DNA of 64,000 nucleotides from a bacterium. GTDB lineage: Bacteria > Armatimonadota > UBA5829. This document shows positions 8,968 through 17,328 of this stretch, one piece after another. Numbering within the stretch: the stretch's first letter is position 1; every line of letters starts with the position of its first letter. The position numbers were made by a program, and so were the translations under genes. The stretch is from contig JAJFUS010000005.1 in the NCBI GenBank assembly GCA_021372295.1, positions 62,001 to 126,000 of the forward strand, in the 5' to 3' direction. Below the pieces are notes generated by a model that ran no database searches, had not been told where the DNA came from, and saw only the letters and a list, made by a program, of their open reading frames with translations.

Positions 8968-9597
8968 ATGCCAAGAGATTTTAACTTATATCAATTCGTT
9001 CTATCGATGATTGCGTTGATAATCTGCATCACCATACACGAGTTCGCGCATGCGTACTCGGCGTGGCGAGCAGGTGACGACACGCCTAAACTTCAGGGCC
9101 GCATATCGCTCAACCCTATAGATCATCTTGACCCCATCGGCACAGTTATGATGGTGCTTTCGTCGATCTCGGGGTTCGGAATCGGATGGGGAAAGCCTGT
9201 GCGAATTAACCCAGGCAACTTCCACAGCCCGAGGTGGGGAAATTTCTGGGTGTCGCTGTGGGGGCCGCTGGCCAACTTGTTTACTGCAATGGTCGCCGGC
9301 GTAATCCTCAGATTGCTCGGAGCATCGATGCCGGGCAACGTATTTCACTTCGTGCTCATTATTACGTTCATAAGCATAACACTGGCAATCTTCAATCTGA
9401 TTCCGATTGCGCCTTTGGACGGCTCGCACATACTCTCGTCACTTCTGCCTAGAGAGCACGCAATCAAATACGACATGTTTATGGGCCGTTACGGATTCTT
9501 GATTTTCCTTGCACTGATATTCTTGCTGCCGGACGTGCTTCCCGCAATCATGGGGCCGCCGAGCCGGTTTCTTCTGCATCTTTTTGTTGGAGTCTGA
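8968..9597 (+). CDS. site-2 protease family (M50) membrane metalloprotease
   Basis: A 209-residue integral-membrane zinc protease of the short M50 type (YwhC/Rip3-like), which cleaves substrates inside the membrane. HEFAH at residues 24-28 is the zinc site, embedded in the first membrane helix. NLIPIAPLDGSHI near residue 150 is the NPxP-DG motif carrying the third ligand. About four to five hydrophobic helices are visible. No PDZ domain is present, unlike RseP. It starts 16 bases after lysA, with CAGGA before the ATG. The substrate is not evident; the position between lysA and trpS is common for this short type. Confidence 0.9.
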   Translation: MPRDFNLYQFVLSMIALIICITIHEFAHAYSAWRAGDDTPKLQGRISLNPIDHLDPIGTVMMVLSSISGFGIGWGKPVRINPGNFHSPRWGNFWVSLWGPLANLFTAMVAGVILRLLGASMPGNVFHFVLIITFISITLAIFNLIPIAPLDGSHILSSLLPREHAIKYDMFMGRYGFLIFLALIFLLPDVLPAIMGPPSRFLLHLFVGV

Positions 9598-9601
9598 TAC
9601 A

Positions 9602-10570
9602 TTGAGCAAAGGTAGACTACTTTCGGGCATGCAGCCGACCGGGCTGCTTCATCTGGGCAATCTGGAGGGGGCACTGGCCAACTGGGTAAAATTGCAGGAC
9701 GAGTACGAGGCGTTTTACTTCGTGGCGGACTGGCACGCTCTCACCACGATGCTCGACAGAACCGAACTCATCGCCAAATACAGGCGGGAGGTCGCAACCG
9801 ACTTCCTGGCCGCCGGTCTAGATCCCGAGAAGTGCGCTATCTTCGTGCAGTCTGACGTCAAAGAGCACGCGGAGCTTCATTTGCTGCTGAGTATGTCCAC
9901 ACCAGTAGGCTGGCTTGAGCGAGTGCCCACATTTAAGGAAAAGAAGGAACAGCTTCACCTGGAGACAGTCAGTTACGGCCTGATGGGCTACCCTGTGCTG
10001 ATGACCGCCGACATTTTGATGTATAAGGCGGACGTCGTGCCGGTAGGTCAGGATCAGCTTCCGCACCTGGAACTTTCGCGAGAGATTGGGCGCCGGTTCA
10101 ACAACATATACGGCGAAATCTTCCCGGACTGCAAAGGTATGCTCACAAAATATGCCGCAATGCCGGGTCTTGACGGCAGGAAGATGTCCAAAAGCTACGG
10201 CAACGCGATCTATCTGTGCGATTCGCCGGAAGAAACCATCGAAAAAGTCCGCACGATGTTCACCGACCCGCTCAAAATCCGCAAGGACGACCCCGGGCAT
10301 CCCGGCGGGTGCGCGGTCTACGCGATGATGGATGTCTACGGTCAGGCCGATATGCACGACGACTGCGAAGCGGGCAAGATCGGCTGCATGCAGTGTAAAA
10401 AGCGCCTGGCAAACTTCCTGAACGGCCGCCTTGCGCCGATCCGCGAACGCCGGAACGAGCTTGTCCAGCATCCCGAGCGTCTCGACGAGATCTTGGCTGC
10501 AGGCGCGGAGAAAGCGCGCAAGGTCGCAAAAGTTACGATGGAGGAAGTGCGAGAGGCAATGCACTTCTAA
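9602..10570 (+). CDS. trpS: tryptophanyl-tRNA synthetase
   Basis: Class I aminoacyl-tRNA synthetase charging tRNA-Trp, 322 residues, the usual bacterial length. The HIGH-type motif is LHLGNLEGA near residue 17 and the KMSKS loop is GRKMSKSYGN near residue 195. The start is TTG at 9602, five bases past the stop of the protease gene and 9 bases after GGAG; a TTG at 9584 is in frame but overlaps the previous gene. The gap to trmFO is one base, so translation is probably coupled. Confidence 0.96.
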   Translation: MSKGRLLSGMQPTGLLHLGNLEGALANWVKLQDEYEAFYFVADWHALTTMLDRTELIAKYRREVATDFLAAGLDPEKCAIFVQSDVKEHAELHLLLSMSTPVGWLERVPTFKEKKEQLHLETVSYGLMGYPVLMTADILMYKADVVPVGQDQLPHLELSREIGRRFNNIYGEIFPDCKGMLTKYAAMPGLDGRKMSKSYGNAIYLCDSPEETIEKVRTMFTDPLKIRKDDPGHPGGCAVYAMMDVYGQADMHDDCEAGKIGCMQCKKRLANFLNGRLAPIRERRNELVQHPERLDEILAAGAEKARKVAKVTMEEVREAMHF

Positions 10571-10571
10571 G

Positions 10572-11918
10572 ATGAATAACATAACAATCATCGGAGGCGG
10601 GCTTGCCGGGTGCGAGGCCGCCTTTCAAATTGCAATAAAAGGGCTGAGCGTCAGGCTTTACGAAATGCGTCCGCATATCATGACCGGTGCGCACCGCTCA
10701 GGCAATTTGGGCGAGCTGGTATGCTCAAGTTCGCTCAAGTCGAACTCGCCAAGCACCGCGCATGGACTTCTCAAAGAAGAGATGCGCACGATGGGTTCGA
10801 TTATACTTGATTGCGCGGCGAAGGCGTCAGTCCCAGGCGGCGATGCCCTATGCGTAGATCGCGAGAAATTCGGCAAACTGGTCACGCAGGTAATCGAGTC
10901 CAACCCCAACATAGAAGTCATTCGCCAGGAAATTACCGATATTCCCCTAGATAGACCGTGCGTTATAGCCACCGGTCCGCTCACATCCCCTGCCCTTGCT
11001 GACAGCATCAAACAACTTACCGGGGCAAATCACCTGCATTTTTTCGATGCAATCGCGCCGTCGGTTGACTCCGAAAGCATCGATTATGGCAAATGCTTCA
11101 GACAATCGCGCTACGACAAGGGCGAAGCCGCATATATCAACTGCCCGATGACACATGAGGAATACGAAGCGTTCATAGACGCGCTTGTCGGGGCGAGAAT
11201 CGCCAATCTTCATCTCGAAGAAGAAAAAAACGCGCGATATTTCGAGGGGTGCCTGCCTGTGGAAGTGATTGCAAAACGAGGCAGGGACACACTCACGTTC
11301 GGTACGATGAAACCAGTCGGACTCACCGACCCGCACACCGGGCGCAGACCGCACGCGGTCGTCCAACTCAGGCAGGAAAACGCCGATGGCACGGTTTACG
11401 GCCTAGTGGGATTCCAGACCCAGCTCAGGCAGTCAGAGCAGGATCGAGTCTTTCGGATGATACCGGGGCTGGAGCATGCCGAGTTTGTGCAGTATGGAGC
11501 CGTCCATCGAAACACATATATCGACTCGCCGAACGTTCTCACATCCGCGCTTCATACCAAACTCGACAAAGGGCTGTTTTTCGCAGGGCAAATGGTCGGG
11601 GTCGAAGGGTATATGGAATCAGCTGCATCGGGGATAGTGGCCGGGATCAACGCCTCGCGAATCGCAACCGGGCAGAGTGTAGTCGTGCCGCCCAAAGAAA
11701 CGATAATCGGCGCGCTGCTCGATTATATCGCCAACTGCCCGATAGACGATTTCCAGCCGATGAACTCCAACTTCGGAATACTTCCTCCGATCCTGGAAAA
11801 GCATCCCAAGAAGATGCGCAAAGAGTTGAAAGTCGAGCGAGCGCGTAAAGCCATGCGCGAATTCTCCGAATTATCTTGGGGCTCCGCCCCAAACCCTGCA
11901 AGAGACTCTGTCTCTTGA
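10572..11918 (+). CDS. trmFO: methylenetetrahydrofolate-tRNA-(uracil-5-)-methyltransferase TrmFO
   Basis: FAD-dependent enzyme that makes m5U54 in the tRNA T-loop using methylene-THF, 448 residues. The FAD loop GGGLAGCEAAFQIA is at residues 8-21. TGAHRSGNLGELVCSSSLKS and the C-terminal FAGQMVGVEGYMESAASGI are typical of the GidA-like TrmFO family. The normal protein should end near the KVERARKAMREFSEL helix. The last 13 residues (SWGSAPNPARDSV and one Ser) are encoded by repeat copy 2, which supplies the stop codon. The ATG at 10572 is one base past the trpS stop. Confidence 0.95.
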   Translation: MNNITIIGGGLAGCEAAFQIAIKGLSVRLYEMRPHIMTGAHRSGNLGELVCSSSLKSNSPSTAHGLLKEEMRTMGSIILDCAAKASVPGGDALCVDREKFGKLVTQVIESNPNIEVIRQEITDIPLDRPCVIATGPLTSPALADSIKQLTGANHLHFFDAIAPSVDSESIDYGKCFRQSRYDKGEAAYINCPMTHEEYEAFIDALVGARIANLHLEEEKNARYFEGCLPVEVIAKRGRDTLTFGTMKPVGLTDPHTGRRPHAVVQLRQENADGTVYGLVGFQTQLRQSEQDRVFRMIPGLEHAEFVQYGAVHRNTYIDSPNVLTSALHTKLDKGLFFAGQMVGVEGYMESAASGIVAGINASRIATGQSVVVPPKETIIGALLDYIANCPIDDFQPMNSNFGILPPILEKHPKKMRKELKVERARKAMREFSELSWGSAPNPARDSVS

Positions 11919-12095
11919 CTCTGCAAGGAAACCATGTTTCCTTGACCTTCTGACTCAGAGTTGAATGATCCCTTAAGGGATCATTCAACTCTGGAACGGG
12001 GGTCCAGGGGCCACTCGGCTCCTGGCGGGGTTAAGGGGTGGAACCCCTTATGGGAGTCTGAGGGTGAAACCCTCAGATAATCTTCGCAGAAATAA
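11871..12095 (+). repeat. multi-hairpin repeat, copy 2
   Basis: Same orientation as copy 1. The central palindrome at 11956-11993 is perfect over 38 bases. The left end reads through as the C-terminus of TrmFO. The right end (AGATAATCTTCGCAGAAATA) is a degenerate form of the terminal inverted repeat. The whole element lies between trmFO and the tyrS promoter. Confidence 0.9.
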
Positions 12096-12109
12096 ACTCT
12101 TGTGCCGAT

Positions 12110-12138
12110 TTGACTTCCAAGCTCATCAAGATTACCAT
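12110..12138 (+). promoter_or_regulatory. candidate sigma-70 promoter for tyrS
   Basis: TTGACT (12110-12115), 17 bp, TACCAT (12133-12138), placed just after repeat copy 2. I looked for a T-box leader before tyrS and found none; the leader would be only about 60 bases. Confidence 0.4.
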
Positions 12139-12205
12139 GATTGTAGGCAGAGCTTTGAATTACTCAAGGGCGAGCTAAAAATACGTTCCAATACAGGGTG
12201 ATGAA

Positions 12206-13483
12206 ATGACAATATACGAAGACTTGAAATGGCGAGACATTATTTTCCAGAGTTCCGATTCCGAGGCAATCAGTGAACTGCTGGCAAAACCCGGACAGCC
12301 CCTGTATTGCGGCTTCGACCCAACCGCGGCAAGCCTGCACATCGGCAGTCTGCTGCCTCTACTCACACTCAGACGCTTCCAACTAGCCGGGCACAAACCC
12401 ATAGCGCTTGTGGGAGGAGCAACCGGCCTTATCGGCGACCCGAGCGGCAAAGCATCGGAGCGCACACTAAATACGAAAGAAGTGGTCGATGAGTACGTTC
12501 AGGGCATTCGCGCTCAGATCGAACGAATACTCGACCCATCCGGCTCCACCGGCGTTCAAGTAGTCAACAATTATGATTGGTTCGCTCCAATCACAGCGAT
12601 AGAATTTCTTCGAGACGTTGGCAAGCACTTCAGCGTGAACAAAATGATCGCCAAAGACTCGGTTAGTTCCAGGATTGAAAGAGATGAAGTCGGCATATCC
12701 TACACCGAGTTCAGCTACATGCTGCTGCAGGCCTATGACTTCTACCATCTATGCAAAGAGTTCGACTGCAAGCTGCAGGTGGGCGGCGCGGATCAATGGG
12801 GCAACATGACCGCTGGAATCGAGTTGGTCAGAAGAAAACTCTCGCAGCAAGCGTACTGCCTTACGTTTCCGCTTGTCACCAATGCGGCGGGCCAGAAATT
12901 CGGGAAGTCCGAGGCCGGCGCAATCTGGCTGGACGCCGAGCGTACCTCGCCTTATACGTTGTACCAATATTTCGTAAATACCGACGACCGCGACGTCGTG
13001 AAATACCTCAAGTTCTTCACCCTTCTATGTCATGAGGAAATTGAGGATCTGATACACAAAGTCGAAACCGAGCCGGAACGCCGTGAAGCGCAGCGAAAAT
13101 TGGCCTACGAGGTAACCTCGATCATTCATGGCGGATCCGAAGCGGATAAAGTAGTGGCCGCCAGCCAAGCGCTTTTCGGTGATCGAAGCCTTGCCGATAC
13201 AGACCCCAAGACCCTGCTTTCAGCGGTAGAGAGCGCACCGACCCTCACTTATGACTCGGTCGACGCCTTACCGAATGCTATGCAGTTGGTTGTGGACAGC
13301 GGGCTGATCGCGTCCAAATCGGAAGCAAGACGCCAAATAAGTTCAGGCGGGGTGTATATAAACAACGAGCGCGTCTCGGATATAGACTTTTGCCCGAAAG
13401 CGTCCGACTTCATCCACGGGACGCTGATGCTGCTGCGAAGAGGCAAGAAAAACTACGCGGTGGTGCGGTTGAAAGACAAATGA
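12206..13483 (+). CDS. tyrS: tyrosyl-tRNA synthetase
   Basis: Class I synthetase charging tRNA-Tyr, 425 residues. The HIGH motif appears as LHIGSLLPL (residues 44-52) and the KMSKS loop as KFGKSEAGAIW, the form typical of TyrRS. GGADQWGNMTAG lines the tyrosine pocket. The C-terminus carries an S4 RNA-binding domain (SKSEARRQISSGGVYINNERV onward). The ATG at 12206 follows AGGGTGA. The 3' end faces the DUF4139 gene across a strong hairpin. Confidence 0.97.
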   Translation: MTIYEDLKWRDIIFQSSDSEAISELLAKPGQPLYCGFDPTAASLHIGSLLPLLTLRRFQLAGHKPIALVGGATGLIGDPSGKASERTLNTKEVVDEYVQGIRAQIERILDPSGSTGVQVVNNYDWFAPITAIEFLRDVGKHFSVNKMIAKDSVSSRIERDEVGISYTEFSYMLLQAYDFYHLCKEFDCKLQVGGADQWGNMTAGIELVRRKLSQQAYCLTFPLVTNAAGQKFGKSEAGAIWLDAERTSPYTLYQYFVNTDDRDVVKYLKFFTLLCHEEIEDLIHKVETEPERREAQRKLAYEVTSIIHGGSEADKVVAASQALFGDRSLADTDPKTLLSAVESAPTLTYDSVDALPNAMQLVVDSGLIASKSEARRQISSGGVYINNERVSDIDFCPKASDFIHGTLMLLRRGKKNYAVVRLKDK

Positions 13484-13490
13484 TATGATG

Positions 13491-13532
13491 GCAGAGTCTG
13501 CGGAAAGCAATTGCATCTTCCGCAGACTCTGC
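13491..13532. terminator. hairpin between convergent tyrS and DUF4139 genes
   Basis: GCAGAGTCTGCGGAA (13491-13505) pairs perfectly with 13518-13532, a 15-bp stem between two facing 3' ends. It has no long T-run on either side, so it is at best an unconventional bidirectional terminator. It is unrelated to the multi-hairpin repeat. Confidence 0.5.
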
Positions 13533-13539
13533 AAATATA

Positions 13540-14985
13540 TTACCAGCTCGTTCGGATGGTATACGTGACGGTCGTCTCGCCGTCCTTGGGCACTTTCACC
13601 GGAAATGCGATGGTGCTGGCGTCCAGTTTGTTGTAATCGTGGCTGGCCTGCGTGACTTTCCAATCGCTCCAGACATGATCGATTATCTTCACTTCCACGG
13701 GCACATCCTTGTGATTCCTTATCTTGACCTCAAAGCTCTCCTGAACCACGTTGGCGGCGATCTTTTTATAATCGGTGCGTTTGTAGTCGCCAACCACATC
13801 GAACGCATCGCCTATATACAGCCTGATCTTCTCGTCCTTAGGAGTGTGGTCGATGCTGTCCTCGCCGATAAACTGCTGGCTGCCGTTGTCATCGAGCTTA
13901 TAGACTCTGATCTTGCCCGCCGGAAGCGGCATGCCCATGTTGTTTTCTTTGGAGTTCTTGAGTTCGAGAGTTACATTGACTTTGTGATAGTCCGATGTGT
14001 CGTATCCGCTGCCGGGATCGTAACTGTTCCGGCCGGGATACCACCAGCTTCGGAACCAGTCGCCGCGAGCGTCGTATGTCATCTCTTTGGTTACCGGCGC
14101 GTTCGACGCGTTCAACAGAGAAAGCTGCTTGGTTTCGTTGTTGCGGATATCGGCCGGACGCTGCATCGTATACATGTGATACTCGAAGAAGCTTTTTTCC
14201 TGAAATTGCGGCGCGGCCTCCTCCAAATAACTGGCTTTTGCCATAGCCGCGCGCGGCTGCGCCTGCTGCAACCTACGCACGTCACCCGCCATAAGAGTCA
14301 GTTTTGCGTTATCGTAAGTCGCTCCGCTTTCGTTGTTGAGTGTCACCCAACCCGCCAGGTCGAGAGCTGTGTCGTTCTTATTGACCAGCGCGACATAATC
14401 GGCCTTCCAACCGATACCGTCCGTGATATAGCTGATCTGGGCTGTCTGCGTGCCCGCCTTGTCGCTCTTGAGCAACCAGTTCAGGGTCGGCCTGGGATGA
14501 AGCCCCTCGGGCATCTTATCTATCTCGATCTGACCAGAAGGGTTTATTGTCATGCCCCCAGTGTGCTCGTTGGTTTTTATCACGATGCCGCCATTGGCCG
14601 GTGGACTCAAAAGCTCGCCCGACACTTGACGGACAGAACCGTCCGCGTTGTAACTGGTGAAAGTCACGCGCTCTCCTACCGATTTGTTGAGTATATTGTC
14701 CGGCGAAATGAGATCATACTGATAGTTCTGCTCAAGGATTTCGACGGAATCCGGCGCAGTGAGAGACTTAAACAGCACGCTGGTCGGGTCGATTTTCGCG
14801 GCTACATCCTCCACGTCAATTGAGTTCACCCCGGCATTAAGGTCGATTGCGCGGGTGTCTTTAACCAGGGCAAAGTTACCGTTGTAGACAGTCAGCGCCA
14901 GCGATTCCGGCTCAGATACACTGGCGGCTGAACATATGGCCGCCAATGCAAGTGCAAAAGCAATACAAATTACGCTGCATTTCAT
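13540..14985 (-). CDS. DUF4139-domain secreted protein
   Basis: A 481-residue exported protein. The ATG at 14985 is preceded by AGGAGG and opens a signal peptide (MKCSVICIAFALALAAICSA); the longer open frame to 15027 lacks both. The mature part begins with LTVYNGNFALVKDTRAIDL, the hallmark of DUF4139 proteins, and continues as beta-rich segments with repeated GWKADYVALVNKND and TLNNESGATYDNAKL motifs (mucoidy-inhibitor MuiA-like C-terminal domain). It ends in a beta-strand finishing TSW. The biochemical role of this family is not established. Monocistronic here. Confidence 0.8.
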   Translation of the reverse strand: MKCSVICIAFALALAAICSAASVSEPESLALTVYNGNFALVKDTRAIDLNAGVNSIDVEDVAAKIDPTSVLFKSLTAPDSVEILEQNYQYDLISPDNILNKSVGERVTFTSYNADGSVRQVSGELLSPPANGGIVIKTNEHTGGMTINPSGQIEIDKMPEGLHPRPTLNWLLKSDKAGTQTAQISYITDGIGWKADYVALVNKNDTALDLAGWVTLNNESGATYDNAKLTLMAGDVRRLQQAQPRAAMAKASYLEEAAPQFQEKSFFEYHMYTMQRPADIRNNETKQLSLLNASNAPVTKEMTYDARGDWFRSWWYPGRNSYDPGSGYDTSDYHKVNVTLELKNSKENNMGMPLPAGKIRVYKLDDNGSQQFIGEDSIDHTPKDEKIRLYIGDAFDVVGDYKRTDYKKIAANVVQESFEVKIRNHKDVPVEVKIIDHVWSDWKVTQASHDYNKLDASTIAFPVKVPKDGETTVTYTIRTSW

Positions 14986-15077
14986 CTGAATTATCCTCCT
15001 GAAAGGGTTAGACGCATGAACAGACACATTACTTCACTTTTTATGCTAACTTCAACAACTTTCGAGCCGATACCTGC

Positions 15078-15114
15078 AAAAAAGAGCGAGAGCACTATTT
15101 TCGCGCTCTCGCTC
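15078..15114 (-). terminator. rho-independent terminator
   Basis: On the minus strand, GAGCGAGAGC pairs with GCTCTCGCTC (15084-15114) and is followed at once by TTTTTT (15083-15078). It ends the 15144-15812 gene. Confidence 0.85.
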
Positions 15115-15143
15115 CAATTTTGTCTATTTGATTGTAGCCAATA

Positions 15144-15812
15144 CTATTTGGCTGGCGCAGGCGCTGCATGAAGTGCTGCCTGCCCTGTTACCTTGCCCGT
15201 GTCAATGTCGATGGCCAGAATGCCGTCGGCCTGCGTCATGTAGAGAGTGCGTCCCTGCAATTCAGGAAAATCGACACTCGGGCGCGGCGTCACACCCATG
15301 TCGCGGGCACCAGGAGCGCCGGGGGAATGCGCTGGGCGCTCAGGTTTGGCAATTGTCGCATGTGTCACGATCTTGAACGTAGCTGCGTCGATCCTGAAAA
15401 ACTGATCGCCAAGGATCACGATTATATCGGCGCCGTTTTTTGCAAAGAGCATTATGCCGCGTTCAGGTATCGGGCCAGGTCGGTTCATATCCGGCCCACA
15501 TGCATCCGGCTTGGAAGTCTCGATCTTGCCGAGCAAGTCAAGTTTTCCCAATTCTTTCAGGGTTCCAGTCTCAAACTTGGTGAGAGCGCCGCCATCGAGC
15601 GCAAATACGCCGGTCTCGCTGCATTTTACCGCAGCCTGAGAATGACCGCCGGGGCCTGGTTGCTGTCCGCCTGGTCTGTCCGGCCCGGCCATGGGCTGCA
15701 TGCCCTGCTGCATACCCATCTGGAACTGTCCGGGCACGCCCTGTGCGAATCCGGCTGTCGCCAGGATTCCGACGATAATCAATGTCGATCCGATTACTAC
15801 TGAGGTTTTCAT
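15144..15812 (-). CDS. secreted Gly/Pro/Met-rich protein, function unknown
   Basis: A 222-residue exported protein with signal peptide MKTSVVIGSTLIIVGILATA and AGAGGAG before the ATG. The mature N-terminus is low-complexity (Gln, Gly, Met and Pro, with MGMQQGMQPMAG). The rest holds two beta-like stretches: GVFALDGGALTKFETGTLKE and TLYMTQADGILAIDIDTGKV. Both look like single blades of a PQQ-type propeller (value, label, 'is stored as'). It is far too short for a full propeller, so it may be a remnant or a specialised small protein. I do not recognise a family. It has its own terminator. Confidence 0.6.
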   Translation of the reverse strand: MKTSVVIGSTLIIVGILATAGFAQGVPGQFQMGMQQGMQPMAGPDRPGGQQPGPGGHSQAAVKCSETGVFALDGGALTKFETGTLKELGKLDLLGKIETSKPDACGPDMNRPGPIPERGIMLFAKNGADIIVILGDQFFRIDAATFKIVTHATIAKPERPAHSPGAPGARDMGVTPRPSVDFPELQGRTLYMTQADGILAIDIDTGKVTGQAALHAAPAPAK

Positions 15813-15911
15813 GATGATTTGCTCCTCTCAAATGATAGCTGCTCTTCAGCTCTATAAGGATCATACCATCACAATATCGCAGTAGTATCGCAGCAATATC
15901 TTTGTTATGTT

Positions 15912-16340
15912 TTATGCGCCGGAATATTCTTCGTTGTCGGAGTCATTATCGGCCTCCAGATCGAGCGATGCGGAATTGATGCAGTAGCGCAGACCAGTCG
16001 GAGCGGGGCCGTCGGTAAACACATGCCCGAGATGAGCCTCGCACCGGCTGCAGACGACTTCGGTTCGGACTCTTCCCTGGCTGGTATCTTCGAGGGTTTC
16101 AATGTTTTCGTCGCGCACGGGCGATGTGAAACTGGGCCAACCCGTGCCCGAATCGAACTTCGCATCGGACTCAAAGAGAGGCTGCCCGCATGCCGCACAG
16201 TGATATATTCCTTTCCCGTGCTCGTCCCAGTACTTGCCCGTAAAAGGGGACTCGGTGCCTTTCTTTCGCAATATTTCATACTGCTCGGGCGAAAGTTGGG
16301 CGCGCCACTGATCGTCGGGTTTTCTGATTTTTTCTTTCAT
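15912..16340 (-). CDS. msrB: peptide-methionine (R)-S-oxide reductase
   Basis: Repairs methionine-R-sulfoxide in proteins, 142 residues. Seen: CAACGQPLF and [14 protein letters not shown], the two CxxC pairs that bind structural zinc; GTGWPSF for the substrate pocket; and RYCINSASL with the catalytic Cys. There is no signal peptide, so it acts in the cytoplasm. It is a stand-alone MsrB without an MsrA fusion. The C-terminal tail after NSASL is acidic ([16 protein letters not shown]). Confidence 0.96.
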   Translation of the reverse strand: MKEKIRKPDDQWRAQLSPEQYEILRKKGTESPFTGKYWDEHGKGIYHCAACGQPLFESDAKFDSGTGWPSFTSPVRDENIETLEDTSQGRVRTEVVCSRCEAHLGHVFTDGPAPTGLRYCINSASLDLEADNDSDNEEYSGA

Positions 16341-16416
16341 TGATGCGTCTTCCGTGATCTACTTGAAAATACTATACCCCGAGGCGATATACCTTACCCA
16401 CTTGTTGACGTGACGG

Positions 16417-17310
16417 CTACTTCGATCTGCCCTTCTGCGCCACGCTGAGTATATCAGTCAGGCTGCCGCCCGATCCACCTTCCTGGGACACGGTAAACGG
16501 CTTTTGCATGTCGTAGCTGGATACAAGTCTATCTAGAGCCTCGTTGGATTTGTTAACCAGTTGTATGGCATTGGAGTTCATCTTGGGTAGATTGCGCCGC
16601 ATCTCCTGTTGACGCATTTCTATCCAGTTGGCTTTACTGTCGGAAGAAAGGCTATTCAGCATAGATGACATCTGATATAGAGCATCGGTCTCAACGTAAA
16701 GCAGTTGCCTGTATACGCCGCTCAACTCCCGGCATTCTGACGGCGCGGTGGCCTTATCAAATGTGTGCAGAACAATAAGCATCGCATCCGCCGACTTACT
16801 TAACTCGTCTTTCTCCGACTCATCGCTCTGTTCGCCGGTCATCTGACCCACAAGTCGACCGATTACCGAACCCGCTATCGCAGATATATCCTTATCGACT
16901 ATTGCAGTATTCCTGATTTCCTCCACCCTTTTTAGAAAGGCAAGATAATCCACCACAGCCTGCGGCGGCTTGGGTTTCGGAGTTGATGTTGGCGTAGCCT
17001 GGCCAGTTGGAGGAATGCCCTGAGGCGCATTTGTGACATTGCCATCGCCCGGCAAACCCGCAGGCGCGTTAGTCACGTTTCCGGTCGGCAGCGGCCCCGA
17101 AGCGGATGGATTGGTCACGTTCCCTCGGTTGGCGAACACGGTAAACACCAGCGCGAGTATCGCAATAACCGCAAGCGCACCGATAGCATAGATAATCGGG
17201 CTGCGCTTTCGCAATCTAGCCGGCGCGGACTCGACTTCACCACCGAAGCCGCAATTCGGGCAGAACCGCGCTCCCTCCGGCACCTCTGATCCGCACTTCG
17301 GACACCTCAT
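16417..17310 (-). CDS. zinc-ribbon membrane protein
   Basis: A 297-residue protein beginning with a double zinc knuckle (MRCPKCGSEVPEGARFCPNC). One membrane helix follows near residues 38-58 (IIYAIGALAVIAILALVFTV), then a Gly/Thr/Asn-rich linker with repeats of GNVTNAP, and a helical extracytoplasmic domain of about 170 residues. The ATG at 17310 has GGAGTTGATTGAC before it; a TTG three codons earlier is weaker. It lies 18 bp downstream of the formylglycine-enzyme-like gene on the same strand, so probably co-transcribed. The function of the outer domain is unknown to me. Confidence 0.75.
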   Translation of the reverse strand: MRCPKCGSEVPEGARFCPNCGFGGEVESAPARLRKRSPIIYAIGALAVIAILALVFTVFANRGNVTNPSASGPLPTGNVTNAPAGLPGDGNVTNAPQGIPPTGQATPTSTPKPKPPQAVVDYLAFLKRVEEIRNTAIVDKDISAIAGSVIGRLVGQMTGEQSDESEKDELSKSADAMLIVLHTFDKATAPSECRELSGVYRQLLYVETDALYQMSSMLNSLSSDSKANWIEMRQQEMRRNLPKMNSNAIQLVNKSNEALDRLVSSYDMQKPFTVSQEGGSGGSLTDILSVAQKGRSK

Positions 17311-17328
17311 GTCAATCAACTCCTTAGG

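Noticed and set aside
12096-12205. T-box leader before tyrS (also considered for serS and trpS)
   Set aside because: The available leaders are about 60 bases or less, and no T-box sequence or specifier loop is visible.
13639-14823. Open frame of 394 codons opposite the DUF4139 gene
   Set aside because: Antisense to a recognised family; no ribosome-binding site, and it begins inside the gene.
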